Assembly: GCF_902506165.1 (NCBI RefSeq)
Contig: NZ_LR733817.1
Location: forward strand, 3,953,937 to 4,017,936
Reading direction: 5' to 3'
From: Bosea sp. 29B
GTDB lineage: Bacteria > Pseudomonadota > Alphaproteobacteria > Rhizobiales > Beijerinckiaceae
Length of the DNA: 64,000 bases
Each line of letters starts with the position of its first letter. The stretch's first letter is position 1. The position numbers and the translations under genes were made by a program. Under the pieces are notes generated by a model. It saw only the letters and a list, made by a program, of their open reading frames with translations. It did no database searches and was not told the origin of the DNA. Below, piece by piece: positions 9,370 through 18,042 of the stretch.

Positions 9370-9400
9370 TCTATAAGACCTCAACTAAGGTTAAGGTCAA
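9370..9400 (-). promoter_or_regulatory. SoxR-type promoter and operator
   Basis: Read on the minus strand, TTGACC (9395-9400) and TATAGA (9370-9375) form a -35/-10 pair with a 19-bp spacer, the unusually long spacing typical of MerR-family activated promoters. An 18-bp dyad, CCTCAAC-TAAG-GTTAAGG on the plus strand (9379-9396), sits in the spacer and resembles the known SoxR box CCTCAAGTTAACTTGAGG. The promoter points into the FMN reductase gene; the soxR ATG lies 10 bp to the other side. Function is inferred from the sequence match. Confidence 0.8.
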
Positions 9401-9405
9401 GCGCC

Positions 9406-9867
9406 ATGAAGCACCCGGCCCGCAATCCCTTCGCCGACGATCTCAGCGTCGGCCAGGTCGCCAGCCGCAGCGGCATCGCCGTCTCTGCGCTGCATTTCTA
9501 CGAGGCCGAGGGGCTGATCCGCAGCCGCCGCAACGCCGGCAACCAGCGCCGCTATCCGCGCGAGGTTCTGCGCCGCGTCGCCATCATCAAGGTGGCGCAG
9601 CGCACCGGCATTCCGCTGAAGACCATCCGCGAGGCCTTCAAGGCGCTGCCGCAGGAGCGGACGCCGACGGCCGATGACTGGAGCCGGCTCTCCGCTGCCT
9701 GGAAGGAGGAGCTGGAGCATCGTATCGACCGGCTGACGCGCCTGCGCGACCACCTCACCGACTGCATCGGCTGCGGCTGCCTCTCGGTGAAGAGCTGCCC
9801 GCTGCACAACCCTTGGGACGAGCTCGGCAAGCAGGGCGCGGGGCCGAGGCTGCTCGATCCGGATTGA
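9406..9867 (+). CDS. soxR: Redox-sensitive transcriptional regulator SoxR
   Basis: A 153-residue MerR-family regulator. The winged helix-turn-helix begins at about residue 12 ([25 protein letters not shown]). The [2Fe-2S] cluster motif C-x2-C-x-C-x5-C is intact at C120, C123, C125 and C131, one residue off the Escherichia coli positions. Oxidation of the cluster by redox-active compounds activates the regulator. The ATG at 9406 is the start that matches family length. The divergent FMN reductase is the likely direct target; in non-enteric bacteria SoxR commonly controls such reductases and pumps rather than soxS. Confidence 0.95.
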   Translation: MKHPARNPFADDLSVGQVASRSGIAVSALHFYEAEGLIRSRRNAGNQRRYPREVLRRVAIIKVAQRTGIPLKTIREAFKALPQERTPTADDWSRLSAAWKEELEHRIDRLTRLRDHLTDCIGCGCLSVKSCPLHNPWDELGKQGAGPRLLDPD

Positions 9868-9873
9868 CGCGTG

Positions 9874-10674
9874 TCAATCGGCCTTGTGCAGCGTTGCCAG
9901 CGGAAACCGGGCCACATCCGCCAGCAGCTCGACGAAGCCCTTGGCCTGCAACTCGGCCGTCGCCTTGCCTTTCTCGGCCGTTGCGAGGCTGGCATCGCCG
10001 GCCGCGCCCGAGGGGTGAACGTCCTGCGCCATCCAGGCGAAGGGATGCGCACCGGTCGGCCGCAGCCATTTATAACCCTCATCTGCCATCTCGACCGTGC
10101 GCGGCACGAAACGGCCGGCCTCGCTCATGTCGACGAGGTCGGGCCGGAAATGCAGCATCAGCGAGGTCTCGATGTCACCGGCATGGATGCCGTGCCTGGC
10201 GTCCATCTCGCCATAGAGCTCGGGCGGCAGGCCGAAATTGCTCCAGGAGGTCGAGACCGCGAACATCCCCTGGCTGACGCGCAGCTCGCGCGCCACCACC
10301 TTCATCGGGTCGACATTGCCGCCATGGGAGGTGACGAGCACGAGCTTGCGCAGGCCGGCGCGCCTCACGCTCTCGCCGATCTCGATCCAGCTGCGGATCG
10401 CGCTCTCCCAGGAGATGGTCAGCGTGCCCGGCGAGTGCAGGTGCTCGTTCGACTTGCAGATCGCCTGGGTCGGCAGCACCAGCACGTCGAGCCCGGCCGG
10501 GACCTGCGGCATTGCCAATGCCAGCATCGCGTTCATCACGGTGGTGTCGACCGACACAGGCAGGTGCGGGCCGTGCTGCTCGATCGCGGCGAGCGGCAGC
10601 ACGGCGATAGTCGCCTCGGGCGAGAGGCCGGCAAACTCGGTGGTCTTCAGGTCGCCCCAGAAGCGTGCGGTCAT
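9874..10674 (-). CDS. Creatininase-family amidohydrolase
   Basis: A 266-residue metal-dependent hydrolase of the creatininase/mycofactocin-MftE superfamily. The metal ligands are visible in AAIEQHGPHLPVSVDT (Glu, His, Asp), in SHGGNVD, and in GIHAGDIETS (His, Glu). Family members cleave creatinine or remove formyl groups from pyrimidine precursors. The start at 10674 is set by the family N terminus (MTARFWGDL); the open frame extends further but without homology. It is divergent from an NMT1/THI5-type transporter, so a pyrimidine-like or amidine substrate is plausible but unproven. Confidence 0.88.
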   Translation of the reverse strand: MTARFWGDLKTTEFAGLSPEATIAVLPLAAIEQHGPHLPVSVDTTVMNAMLALAMPQVPAGLDVLVLPTQAICKSNEHLHSPGTLTISWESAIRSWIEIGESVRRAGLRKLVLVTSHGGNVDPMKVVARELRVSQGMFAVSTSWSNFGLPPELYGEMDARHGIHAGDIETSLMLHFRPDLVDMSEAGRFVPRTVEMADEGYKWLRPTGAHPFAWMAQDVHPSGAAGDASLATAEKGKATAELQAKGFVELLADVARFPLATLHKAD

Positions 10675-10959
10675 GGTCTCGAGGTCTCGTCGGTCAAGCT
10701 GCGGGCCGGTCCCGCGATTCGCACCTGCTGCCTCACGGCGACAGGACTGCCCAGCATAGTGGCCGGAGATGACGAGGGAAGGGCCGATGGCACGCGCATG
10801 CCATGCGGGCTGGAGCCTCGCCGGCAAAGCCTGTCTGTGCGAAAGCCGGCCACGACGCATTTCCAGCGGCCCACAGGCCGTGGCATACAAGCTGCCTGCT
10901 GGATACAAGGGTTGCGCGGTCCGGCGACAGGTTCGCGCCATGATGGAGGGGGTTCGGCC

Positions 10960-11988
10960 ATGACGATGAAATATCGCCTCGACCGGCGCGCTGCGCTCGG
11001 CCTGCTCGGTGGCTCGGCCGCCTCGGTGCTGATCCCGGTGCCGGGTGCGCGCGTCAACGCGCAGACCCTCGACAAGGTCAGCTACCAGACCAACTGGCGC
11101 GCCCAGACCGAGCATGGCGGCTTCTATCTCGCCGCCGCCAACGGCATCTACAAGAAGTACGGCCTCGACGTCGACATCCGCCCCGGCGGCCCGCAGCAGA
11201 ACCCGACCCAGCTCCTGCTCGGCGGCCGCGTCGACATGATCATGGGCAATTCGCTGGAGGCGCTGAGCTTCGCGCAGGAGAACCTGCCCTTCCTCTGCAT
11301 CGCCTCGATCTTCCAGAAGGACCCGCAGGTCCTGATCTCGCATCCCGGCCAGGGCAACGACTCGCTCGCCGCCCTCAAGGACAAGCCGATCCTGATCGCG
11401 GCCCAGGCCCGTGTCGGCTTCTGGCCCTTCCTGAAGCTGAAATTCGGCTTCCGCGACGAGCAGATCCGGCCCTACACCTTCAATATGGCGCCGTTCCTGG
11501 CCGACAAGAAGCTGACCCAGCAGGGCTTCCTGTCCTCCGAGCCTTTCGTCATCCGCAAGGCCGGCGTCGAGCCGGTCGTCCATCTCCTCGCCGATGCCGG
11601 CTTCGAGAACTACAACACCACCATCACGATCTCCCGCAAGATGGTGCAGGAGAAGAAGGAGGTCGTGCAGCGCTTCGTCGACGCGACCGCCGAAGGCTGG
11701 GCTGAATACATGAAGGGCGGCCCAAACATCGCCGCCGCCAATGCCCGGATCCTGAAGGACAATCCCGACATGGATCAGGAGAAGATCGACTACGCGCTCA
11801 AGGTGATGAACGAGAACGGCATCGTCACCTCGGGCGATGCGAAGACACTCGGCATTGGCGCCATGACGGATGCGCGCTGGGCGAGCTTCGCCAAGACGAT
11901 GACCGAGGCCGGCGTCATCCCCGCGGGCGTCGACGTGAAGAAGGCCTACAGCCTGGAGTTCATCAACAAGGGCGTCGGCAAGCCCTGA
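10960..11988 (+). CDS. ABC transporter substrate-binding protein, NMT1/THI5-like
   Basis: A 342-residue periplasmic binding protein of the NMT1/SsuA group. The N terminus resembles a Tat signal (RLDRRAALGLLGG, cleavage near NAQ). The mature protein begins with VSYQTNWRAQTEHGGFYLAAANGIYKK region features typical of ThiY/THI5-like proteins, followed by NPTQLLLGGRVDMIMGNS. The ATG at 10960 has GGAGGGGG upstream. An ATPase and a permease gene follow after a palindromic repeat. Related systems import pyrimidines, sulfonates or taurine; the THI5-like N terminus favours a pyrimidine-type ligand. Confidence 0.9.
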   Translation: MTMKYRLDRRAALGLLGGSAASVLIPVPGARVNAQTLDKVSYQTNWRAQTEHGGFYLAAANGIYKKYGLDVDIRPGGPQQNPTQLLLGGRVDMIMGNSLEALSFAQENLPFLCIASIFQKDPQVLISHPGQGNDSLAALKDKPILIAAQARVGFWPFLKLKFGFRDEQIRPYTFNMAPFLADKKLTQQGFLSSEPFVIRKAGVEPVVHLLADAGFENYNTTITISRKMVQEKKEVVQRFVDATAEGWAEYMKGGPNIAAANARILKDNPDMDQEKIDYALKVMNENGIVTSGDAKTLGIGAMTDARWASFAKTMTEAGVIPAGVDVKKAYSLEFINKGVGKP

Positions 11989-11992
11989 TAAG

Positions 11993-12070
11993 CGTCATGC
12001 TCGGGCTTGCCCCGAGCATCTCTTGCCGGAGATTCTCGGGTCTGCGCTGCGCTCCGCCCGAGAATGACGG
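11993..12070. repeat. GTCATGC/GCATGAC-type palindromic repeat
   Basis: A compound palindrome beginning with GTCATGCTCGGGCTTG and ending with CCCGAGAATGACGG lies between the binding-protein and ATPase genes of one operon. It consists of two nested hairpins (CTCGGG...CCCGAG twice). Related elements recur in this window at about 40209, 41654 and 60321. As at those sites, it follows or borders a binding-protein gene, where it may protect the upstream mRNA. Confidence 0.8.
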
Positions 12071-12097
12071 CCCTGCACACAACGGATCATCAGGCCT

Positions 12098-12913
12098 TTG
12101 GACACAGCCTATCTGAGCACACATCCGGCAGCGGGCGCGGCGAGCGGGGCTCCCCTCGTTTTGATCCGGCGGGTCTCCAAGCAGTTCGCCAACGGCACCA
12201 TCGCCGTGCGCGACGTCGATCTCGATCTCGGCACCGGCGAGTTCATCAGCCTGCTCGGCCCCTCCGGCTGCGGCAAGTCGACCTTGCTGCGCATGATCGC
12301 CGGGTTGGGCAGTCCGTCCACCGGCACGATCACCTGGCCCGGCACCGGCCAAGGCAGTGAAGGCAAGGCCGAGCGCGACCTCGGCTTCGTCTTCCAGGAC
12401 CCGACGCTGATGCCCTGGGCCAATGCGCTCGCCAACGTCATGCTGCCATTGGTTCTGAAGCATGTGCCGCGGCGCGAAGCCGAGGAGCGCGCGGCTGAGA
12501 TGCTGGCCTTGGTCGGCCTCAAGGGCTTCGAGAAGTCCTACCCACGTGAGCTCTCCGGCGGCATGAAGATGCGGGTCTCGATCGCCCGTGCGCTGGTGAT
12601 GCGGCCGAAGATCTTGCTGATGGACGAGCCCTTCGCCGCGCTCGATGAGATCACCCGCCACCGCCTCAACGACGACCTTCTGAACCTGTGGTGGCGCGAG
12701 CGCTTCACCGCCGTCTTCGTCACCCATTCGGTGTTCGAGTCCGTCTATCTCTCGCAGCGCATCGTGGTGATGGCGGCGCGACCCGGCCGCGTCATGGCCG
12801 ATCTCGACGTCTCCGCGCCCTATCCGCGTGACGAATTGTTCCGGACCTCGGCCGAATACGCTCATCTCTGCCGGCTCGCCTCCGGCAAGCTCAAGGAGGC
12901 GATCGGCGCATGA
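12098..12913 (+). CDS. ABC transporter ATP-binding protein, SsuB/TauB-like
   Basis: A 271-residue ATPase subunit. The Walker A motif is [16 protein letters not shown] near residues 55-70, the signature is [15 protein letters not shown], and Walker B is [13 protein letters not shown] followed by the H-loop [13 protein letters not shown]. The start is uncertain: TTG at 12098 is the earliest available, no ATG lies before the conserved domain, and no strong ribosome site is seen. It overlaps the permease gene by 4 bp (ATGA). It energises uptake with the NMT1-type binding protein upstream. Confidence 0.92.
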   Translation: MDTAYLSTHPAAGAASGAPLVLIRRVSKQFANGTIAVRDVDLDLGTGEFISLLGPSGCGKSTLLRMIAGLGSPSTGTITWPGTGQGSEGKAERDLGFVFQDPTLMPWANALANVMLPLVLKHVPRREAEERAAEMLALVGLKGFEKSYPRELSGGMKMRVSIARALVMRPKILLMDEPFAALDEITRHRLNDDLLNLWWRERFTAVFVTHSVFESVYLSQRIVVMAARPGRVMADLDVSAPYPRDELFRTSAEYAHLCRLASGKLKEAIGA

Positions 12914-13791
12914 GCTCGTCTTCCCCCGCGACCGCCGTGCCGCACGATGGCACCGATGCGGAAGCCCGCCCGCTCGCGCTCGCTGAGCCGACCATCCTCG
13001 GCCTGCCGGTCAGCTTCTGGCCGCGCATCCTCGCGCCGATCGCGGTGGGCATCCTGGTGCTCGGGCTCTGGGAATTCGCCGTGCGCTGGAACGAGGTGCC
13101 GTCCTATGTGCTGCCCGGGCCGCTCCTGGTCGGCCAGACCCTGATCGCCGACTGGGGCACGCTTTCGACCTCGCTGTGGGTCACCTTGCGCATCACCTTC
13201 ATGGCGCTGGCGGCAGCCGTGATCGTCGGCGTTGCGCTCGCGGTGCTGTTTACCCAGTCGAAATGGCTGGAGATGGCGCTGTTGCCCTATGCGGTGATCC
13301 TGCAGGTGACGCCGATCGTCGCGATCGCGCCGCTGATCATCATCTGGGCCGGCGACATCAACCTGTCGTTGCTGATCTGCGCCTGGATCGTCGCCTTCTT
13401 CCCGATCCTGTCGAACACGATCCTCGGGCTGAACTCGGCGGACCACAACCTGATCAACTTCTTCCAGCTGCATGGCGCGACACGCTGGCAGACGCTGCGC
13501 TATCTCAAGCTGCCGGCGGCGCTGCCGTACTTCCTCGCGGGCCTCAAGATCTCGGGCGGGCTCGCGCTGATCGGCGCCGTCGTCGCCGAGTTCGTGGCCG
13601 GGACGGGCGGCTCGGAATCGGGGCTGGCCTATCGAATCCTCGAGGCAGGCTATCAGCTCAAGATCCCGCGTGTCTTCGCGGCGCTGCTGATGATCTCGCT
13701 CTCGGGCATCGCGATCTTCCTGGCGACCAGCCTGATCTCGCATCTCCTGCTGCGGCGCTGGCACGAGAGCGCGCTGAAGCGCGAGAACTGA
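12910..13791 (+). CDS. ABC transporter permease, SsuC/TauC-like
   Basis: A 293-residue inner-membrane permease with about six helices (first near residues 35-60). A variant of the family coupling loop is seen at about residues 185-215 ([21 protein letters not shown]). The ATG overlaps the ATPase stop by 4 bp. The N-terminal 30 residues are polar and cytoplasmic. Together with the genes at 10960 and 12098 it completes an importer of the nitrate/sulfonate/pyrimidine class. Confidence 0.92.
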   Translation: MSSSSPATAVPHDGTDAEARPLALAEPTILGLPVSFWPRILAPIAVGILVLGLWEFAVRWNEVPSYVLPGPLLVGQTLIADWGTLSTSLWVTLRITFMALAAAVIVGVALAVLFTQSKWLEMALLPYAVILQVTPIVAIAPLIIIWAGDINLSLLICAWIVAFFPILSNTILGLNSADHNLINFFQLHGATRWQTLRYLKLPAALPYFLAGLKISGGLALIGAVVAEFVAGTGGSESGLAYRILEAGYQLKIPRVFAALLMISLSGIAIFLATSLISHLLLRRWHESALKREN

Positions 13792-13800
13792 GCCGGGCGT

Positions 13801-13858
13801 CGCGAAGCGTTTTCAAGCGAACTGGATACCGGTTCGCCTGAAGACAGTGCGACAGATC
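13801..13858. repeat. TACCGGTTCGC-type palindromic repeat
   Basis: An imperfect palindrome containing TTTTCAAGCGAACTGGATAC followed by CGGTTCGCCTGAAG sits between convergent genes. A closely related copy is at about 56529-56582. The core AAGCGAA...TACCGGTTCGC is a known widespread repeat in Hyphomicrobiales genomes. Its place between two gene ends suggests it may serve as a bidirectional terminator or mRNA end; that is inference. Confidence 0.75.
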
Positions 13859-13865
13859 GAAAGTC

Positions 13866-14729
13866 TCAGCCGAAGAAATGCAGTCGGTCCTCGACTGGCA
13901 GCGAGGCTATCGCCCGCAGGTCGGCCTCCGAATAGCTGAGCTCGAGCCGCGCCGAGCTGGCCGTTTCCGGCAGCACGATCGACTCTGCCGGTGCACCGAC
14001 ATCGGCGAAGGCGATATCGTCCTCGGCCACCTGGGTGCTGCTGCGCCGGCGATAGGGCTGCGTCTGCTGGTGCAGGCCGGTTTCGTTCAGGGGCACACGC
14101 TGCTTCGTTCCGGCATCGACCACATCGATGTCACCAAGATCGGTCGTCGGGTCGATCATGGCCGGTTGCGCAGGCGCGGCGGTCACGGCCGGATGCGATT
14201 CCTCGGCTGCGACGTCGGCTGCGGCCCGCAAGCTCGCATCGAGCATGGCGACGGTGTCGGAGACCTTCTCGATCTGGTTGGCGCCGGCCTCGATCACCGT
14301 GGTCGCGCCATAGATCTCGGTCGCGCGCCGGTCGAGCCGATCGCATAGCTCAGGCTCCGCGCCGCCCTCGCGCAAGGTCCAGGCGATCTCCTGGATGGAT
14401 TCGGCCGCCTCGATGATGCCGGCGGTGGTCTCCTGGATGCGGGCCGACAGGCGGGCCGAGGCGCCGCCGCGGTCGAGATCGTCGCGCAACTCGGCGATGG
14501 TGCGGGCAGTTTCCGAGAATTCCGGCCCCAGATCCGGCAGCGCAACCGGCACCGTGCAGAGCCGTTCGAGGCGCGCGATCGCCGACAGCACCATCTCGGT
14601 GTCGGTCTGCCGGTTGCGCCTGGCATATTCAGACAGGAACCAGCGGCCGCGTGCCGTTTCCATCACGGCGGCGGCAATCGCGTCATAGTCGGCCGCGCTC
14701 AGCGGAGATAGCGAACGCGCGTCGCTCAT
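13866..14729 (-). CDS. Conserved hypothetical protein, coiled-coil
   Basis: A 287-residue soluble protein not assigned to a named family. The N-terminal block has METARGRWFLSEYARRNRQ, a motif I associate with alphaproteobacterial proteins sometimes labelled CheZ-like or chemotaxis-related. A helical, probably coiled-coil middle region spans residues 60-180 (alternating charged and Ala/Ile positions), followed by a low-complexity linker and a short C-terminal motif ASLPVEDRLHFFG. No signal peptide or membrane segment is present. ATG 14729 is chosen because GGAG lies 12 bases upstream; ATG 14747 is an alternative. Confidence 0.72.
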   Translation of the reverse strand: MSDARSLSPLSAADYDAIAAAVMETARGRWFLSEYARRNRQTDTEMVLSAIARLERLCTVPVALPDLGPEFSETARTIAELRDDLDRGGASARLSARIQETTAGIIEAAESIQEIAWTLREGGAEPELCDRLDRRATEIYGATTVIEAGANQIEKVSDTVAMLDASLRAAADVAAEESHPAVTAAPAQPAMIDPTTDLGDIDVVDAGTKQRVPLNETGLHQQTQPYRRRSSTQVAEDDIAFADVGAPAESIVLPETASSARLELSYSEADLRAIASLPVEDRLHFFG

Positions 14730-14831
14730 GGCCAGGCTGCACTCCATGGGCTGGCCGAATCGTGTTTCGCCGACCGAAGATGCCCATCGGCAAAATTGCT
14801 GCTGATTCTTTAAGAAATCGCTGCCAAAGGC

Positions 14832-16019
14832 ATGTCACCGCCGCTCCGGACCGGATTCTCGCGCGTGTTGGCTCTGCGCCTCTCGCTCATGCACGCGCTG
14901 AACTTCCTCGGCGTGGGCTTCTATCTGCCATTCTTTCCAGTTTGGCTCGCCTCCAAGGGGCTGGGCGATGTCGACATCGGCTATGTGCTGGCGATCCCGA
15001 TCCTGGTGCGCGTCTTCGTGGCATCGTCGGTGACGGGGCTCGGTGATCGCCTGCGCCCGAACATTCTTCTGGCGCTGCTCAACGCGTTGGCAGCGTTGGT
15101 TTACTTTGCCCTGGCGCAGCAGGTGGAATTCCTGCCGATCGCCGTCCTGACGGCGCTCAGCGCCATCGCCTTGTCGGGTGTGGTGCCGCTTGCCGACGTC
15201 CTGACCACCGCGCAGGTGAAGGCCGGGGCGCTGAAGGATTATGGCCGCGTCAGGCTCTGGGGCTCGGTGACCTTCGTGCTCTCCAATCTCGCCGGCGGCT
15301 ACCTGATCGCGCAGCACGGCGCCTGGCTGATCCCCTTCGTCCTCGCCGGCAGTAGTTCGCTCGCTGCGCTTGCCGCGCTGCAGGCGCCGTCGCCGCCAGG
15401 GGGACTGTCGGCAGCCGTTCCGCGAGGGGCGTCTGCGGCTGGCTTCGGGCTGCCGTTCTGGCTCGCGGTCGGGGCGGCGGCTTGCGTCAACGCCACGCAT
15501 GCGGCGGTCTATGCTTTCAGCTCGCTGCATTGGCGCAGCATCGGCTTCAGCGGCGAGGCGGTCGGCTGGCTCTGGGCGGTTGCCGTCCTCGCCGAAATCG
15601 CCGTCTTCCTCATCGGGGGCAGTATTGCGGCAAGCGGTCTCACCGGCCTGCGCTGGATCGCGATCGCGGCGGTCGCAGCCGCGCTGCGGTTTGCGGCGAT
15701 GAGCGTCGATCCCGGCCTTGCCGTCACCGCCTTCCTGCAGCTGCTGCACGGCATCACCTTCGGCTGCATGCATCTCGGCACGCTCGCGGCGCTGTCGGCG
15801 CTGTCCCCAGAGGCGCGCCGCGCAGCAGCGCAGGGGCGCCTCGTCGCGGTGAGTGCGCTGGTGATGGGGCTCGCCACCGTGCTGTCCGGCTATCTCTATC
15901 GCTTGTTCGGGCCGGGCGTGTTCCTCGCCATGGTGCCGGTTGCGCTGCTCGGGCTGGCCTTGGCGGCCCTTGCCATCCTCAGGTCCCGCGGCAATACAGG
16001 TCTCGGGGGCCGAATCTAA
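14832..16019 (+). CDS. MFS transporter, HcaT/phenylpropionate permease-like
   Basis: A 395-residue membrane protein with about 12 helices and the layout of the small MFS_1-like/3-phenylpropionate permease group. The conserved start LSLMHALNFLGVGFYLPFFP and the GRVRLWGS motif near residue 140 are typical of that group. Substrates of named members are aromatic acids or sugars; none can be inferred here. It ends 22 bp before the mlaE-like gene on the same strand and could be co-transcribed with the lipid-transport operon, though the functions look unrelated. Confidence 0.88.
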   Translation: MSPPLRTGFSRVLALRLSLMHALNFLGVGFYLPFFPVWLASKGLGDVDIGYVLAIPILVRVFVASSVTGLGDRLRPNILLALLNALAALVYFALAQQVEFLPIAVLTALSAIALSGVVPLADVLTTAQVKAGALKDYGRVRLWGSVTFVLSNLAGGYLIAQHGAWLIPFVLAGSSSLAALAALQAPSPPGGLSAAVPRGASAAGFGLPFWLAVGAAACVNATHAAVYAFSSLHWRSIGFSGEAVGWLWAVAVLAEIAVFLIGGSIAASGLTGLRWIAIAAVAAALRFAAMSVDPGLAVTAFLQLLHGITFGCMHLGTLAALSALSPEARRAAAQGRLVAVSALVMGLATVLSGYLYRLFGPGVFLAMVPVALLGLALAALAILRSRGNTGLGGRI

Positions 16020-16041
16020 GCGTGGGAGCGGGCGAGCCGTC

Positions 16042-17187
16042 ATGGCTGTCGTCGACGACGTTGAGCCGCAGGCGGTCTATCGCGACGATGGCGGCGTCCT
16101 TGTCGTGTCTCTGGCCGGCCGCTGGAGCGTTGGGCGCGCGCCGCGCCTGGAAGCCCTGGCCAGCGAATTGTCAGAGCGCGTCGGCGGCGTCCGCCAGGCG
16201 CGCCTCGACCTGTCGGCGATCGAGCGCCTCGACACGCTCGGCGCCTATCTGCTCGACCAGGTGAAGCAGGCAGGCGAGGCGAAGGGCGTCGCCATCGAGC
16301 TGGTGAGCCGCCGTCCGGAGCATGCGGTGCTCCTGCGCGAGGTCGAGCGCAATGTCACCGACTACGAGCCGCCGGTTCGTCCGATCGGGCTCGTCACCGT
16401 CCTCGTCGACATCGGTCAGGCGGTCGCCCGCTTCGGCCGCGACCTTGCCGGCGGCGCCGTCTTCCTCGGCGAGGTGATGGCGGGCTGCGTCGGCGCCCTG
16501 TTCGGGCCGCGGCGCTTCCGCGGGCCCTCGCTGGTCAACCAGGTCGAGCTGATCGCCTTCAACGGCGCGCCGATCATCATCCTGATCTCGTTCCTGGTCG
16601 GCTGCATCGTCGCGCAGCAGGGCATCTTCCAGCTTCAGCGCTTCGGCGCCACCGCCTTCGTCGTGAACCTGACCGGCATTCTCGTCCTGCGCGAGCTCTC
16701 GGTGCTGCTGACCTCGATCATGGTCGCGGGCCGCTCCGGCTCCGCCTTCACCGCCGAGATCGGCTCGATGAAGATGCGCGAGGAGATCGATGCGCTCAGA
16801 GTGATGGGACTTGATCCGATCGAGGTGCTGGTGGTGCCGCGCATCCTGGCGCTGATCATCTCGCTGCCGATCCTGACCTTCATCTCGGCCATGTCCGGCC
16901 TCGTCGGCGCCGGTCTGGTGAGCTGGCTCTACGGCGGCATCGGCCTCGACACCTATCTCGACCGCCTGAAATCGGTGATCACCTGGCAGCATTTCGCGGT
17001 CGGCCTCATCAAGGCCCCCTTCATGGCGTTCGTGATCGGCCTGATCGCCTCGATCGAGGGGCTGGCGGTCAAGGGTTCGGCCGAATCACTCGGCCATCAG
17101 GTAACGGCCTCGGTGGTGAAGGCGATCTTCATGGTGATCGTGGTCGACGGGCTGTTCGCGATGTTCTTCGCCTCGATCAGGATGTGA
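16042..17187 (+). CDS. mlaE: MlaE-family lipid ABC permease with N-terminal STAS domain
   Basis: A 381-residue fusion. Residues about 1-115 form a STAS/MlaB-like domain (LVVSLAGRWSVG, ARLDLSAIERLDTLGAYLLDQ). The rest is a MlaE permease with the family blocks GAPIIILISFLVGCIVAQQG, MVAGRSGSAFTAEIGSMKM and GLDPIEVLVVPR. In Escherichia coli these functions are split between MlaB and MlaE. The start at 16042 gives the complete STAS domain. It is followed by mlaF, mlaD and a lipoprotein gene, together an inner-membrane phospholipid transport complex for outer-membrane maintenance. Confidence 0.93.
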   Translation: MAVVDDVEPQAVYRDDGGVLVVSLAGRWSVGRAPRLEALASELSERVGGVRQARLDLSAIERLDTLGAYLLDQVKQAGEAKGVAIELVSRRPEHAVLLREVERNVTDYEPPVRPIGLVTVLVDIGQAVARFGRDLAGGAVFLGEVMAGCVGALFGPRRFRGPSLVNQVELIAFNGAPIIILISFLVGCIVAQQGIFQLQRFGATAFVVNLTGILVLRELSVLLTSIMVAGRSGSAFTAEIGSMKMREEIDALRVMGLDPIEVLVVPRILALIISLPILTFISAMSGLVGAGLVSWLYGGIGLDTYLDRLKSVITWQHFAVGLIKAPFMAFVIGLIASIEGLAVKGSAESLGHQVTASVVKAIFMVIVVDGLFAMFFASIRM

Positions 17188-17199
17188 GGGGAGCTGAGC

Positions 17200-18030
17200 G
17201 TGCTCGACAGACCCTCTCAGACCGGCCCGGTTGGACCGGGCGCAGCAGCCGGGCAGGAGCCCGAGGCAGTGATTCGCGTTCGCGATCTCAAGGTCGCCTT
17301 CGGTGACAAGGTGATCATGGACGGCCTGGATCTCGACGTGATGCGCGGCGAGATTCTCGGCTTCGTCGGCGGCTCCGGCCAGGGCAAGTCGGTGCTGACC
17401 CGCACCATTCTGGGCCTGGTGCGCAAGCAGCGCGGCACCATCGAAGTCTTCGGCGAGAACGTCGACAAGCTCGATCCGCGCGGCAGGCGCAGGCTCGAAC
17501 GTCGTTTCGGCGTGATGTTCCAGCAAGGCGCGCTGTTCTCGGCGCTGACCGTCAAGCAGAACATCCAGGTGCCGATGCGCGAATATCTCCAGCTCTCGCC
17601 GGGTCTGCTGGAAGAGCTCGCCATGCTCAAGATCGAGATGGTGGGATTGAAACCCGATGCGGCCGACAAGACGCCCTCCGAACTGTCCGGCGGCATGATC
17701 AAGCGTGCGGCGCTGGCCCGGGCGCTGGCGCTCGATCCCGAGATCGTCTTCCTGGACGAGCCGACCTCCGGTCTCGACCCGATCGGTGCCGCCGAGTTCG
17801 ACGAGCTGATCATGACGCTCAAGCAGACTTTGGGCCTGACCGTGTTCATGGTAACCCATGATCTCGACAGTCTATATGTAGCCTGCGACAGGATAGCCGC
17901 CTTGGCGGACAAGCGTGTCATCGCGGTCGGTCCGCTCGCCACCATGCTGGCTTCCGATCATCCCTGGCTCAAGGCGTATTTCGGCGGCGAGCGCGCCCGC
18001 GCCCGCATGCCCGATCAAACGAGGACGTGA
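17200..18030 (+). CDS. mlaF: MlaF-family lipid ABC ATPase
   Basis: A 276-residue ATPase. Walker A is GGSGQGKSVLTRTILGL near residues 63-79, the signature is LSGGMIKRAALARAL, and Walker B is IVFLDEPTSGLDPIG, all in the MlaF/Ttg2A pattern. The likely start is GTG at 17200, preceded by GAGGGGAG. The first 20 residues are a non-conserved extension. It sits 12 bp after mlaE and 12 bp before mlaD in one operon. Confidence 0.94.
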   Translation: MLDRPSQTGPVGPGAAAGQEPEAVIRVRDLKVAFGDKVIMDGLDLDVMRGEILGFVGGSGQGKSVLTRTILGLVRKQRGTIEVFGENVDKLDPRGRRRLERRFGVMFQQGALFSALTVKQNIQVPMREYLQLSPGLLEELAMLKIEMVGLKPDAADKTPSELSGGMIKRAALARALALDPEIVFLDEPTSGLDPIGAAEFDELIMTLKQTLGLTVFMVTHDLDSLYVACDRIAALADKRVIAVGPLATMLASDHPWLKAYFGGERARARMPDQTRT

Positions 18031-18042
18031 CGGACGCCCGCG

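Noticed and set aside
10675..10959. Possible riboswitch upstream of the NMT1-type binding protein
   Set aside because: No thiamine-pyrophosphate box sequence or convincing conserved stem pattern could be identified by eye.
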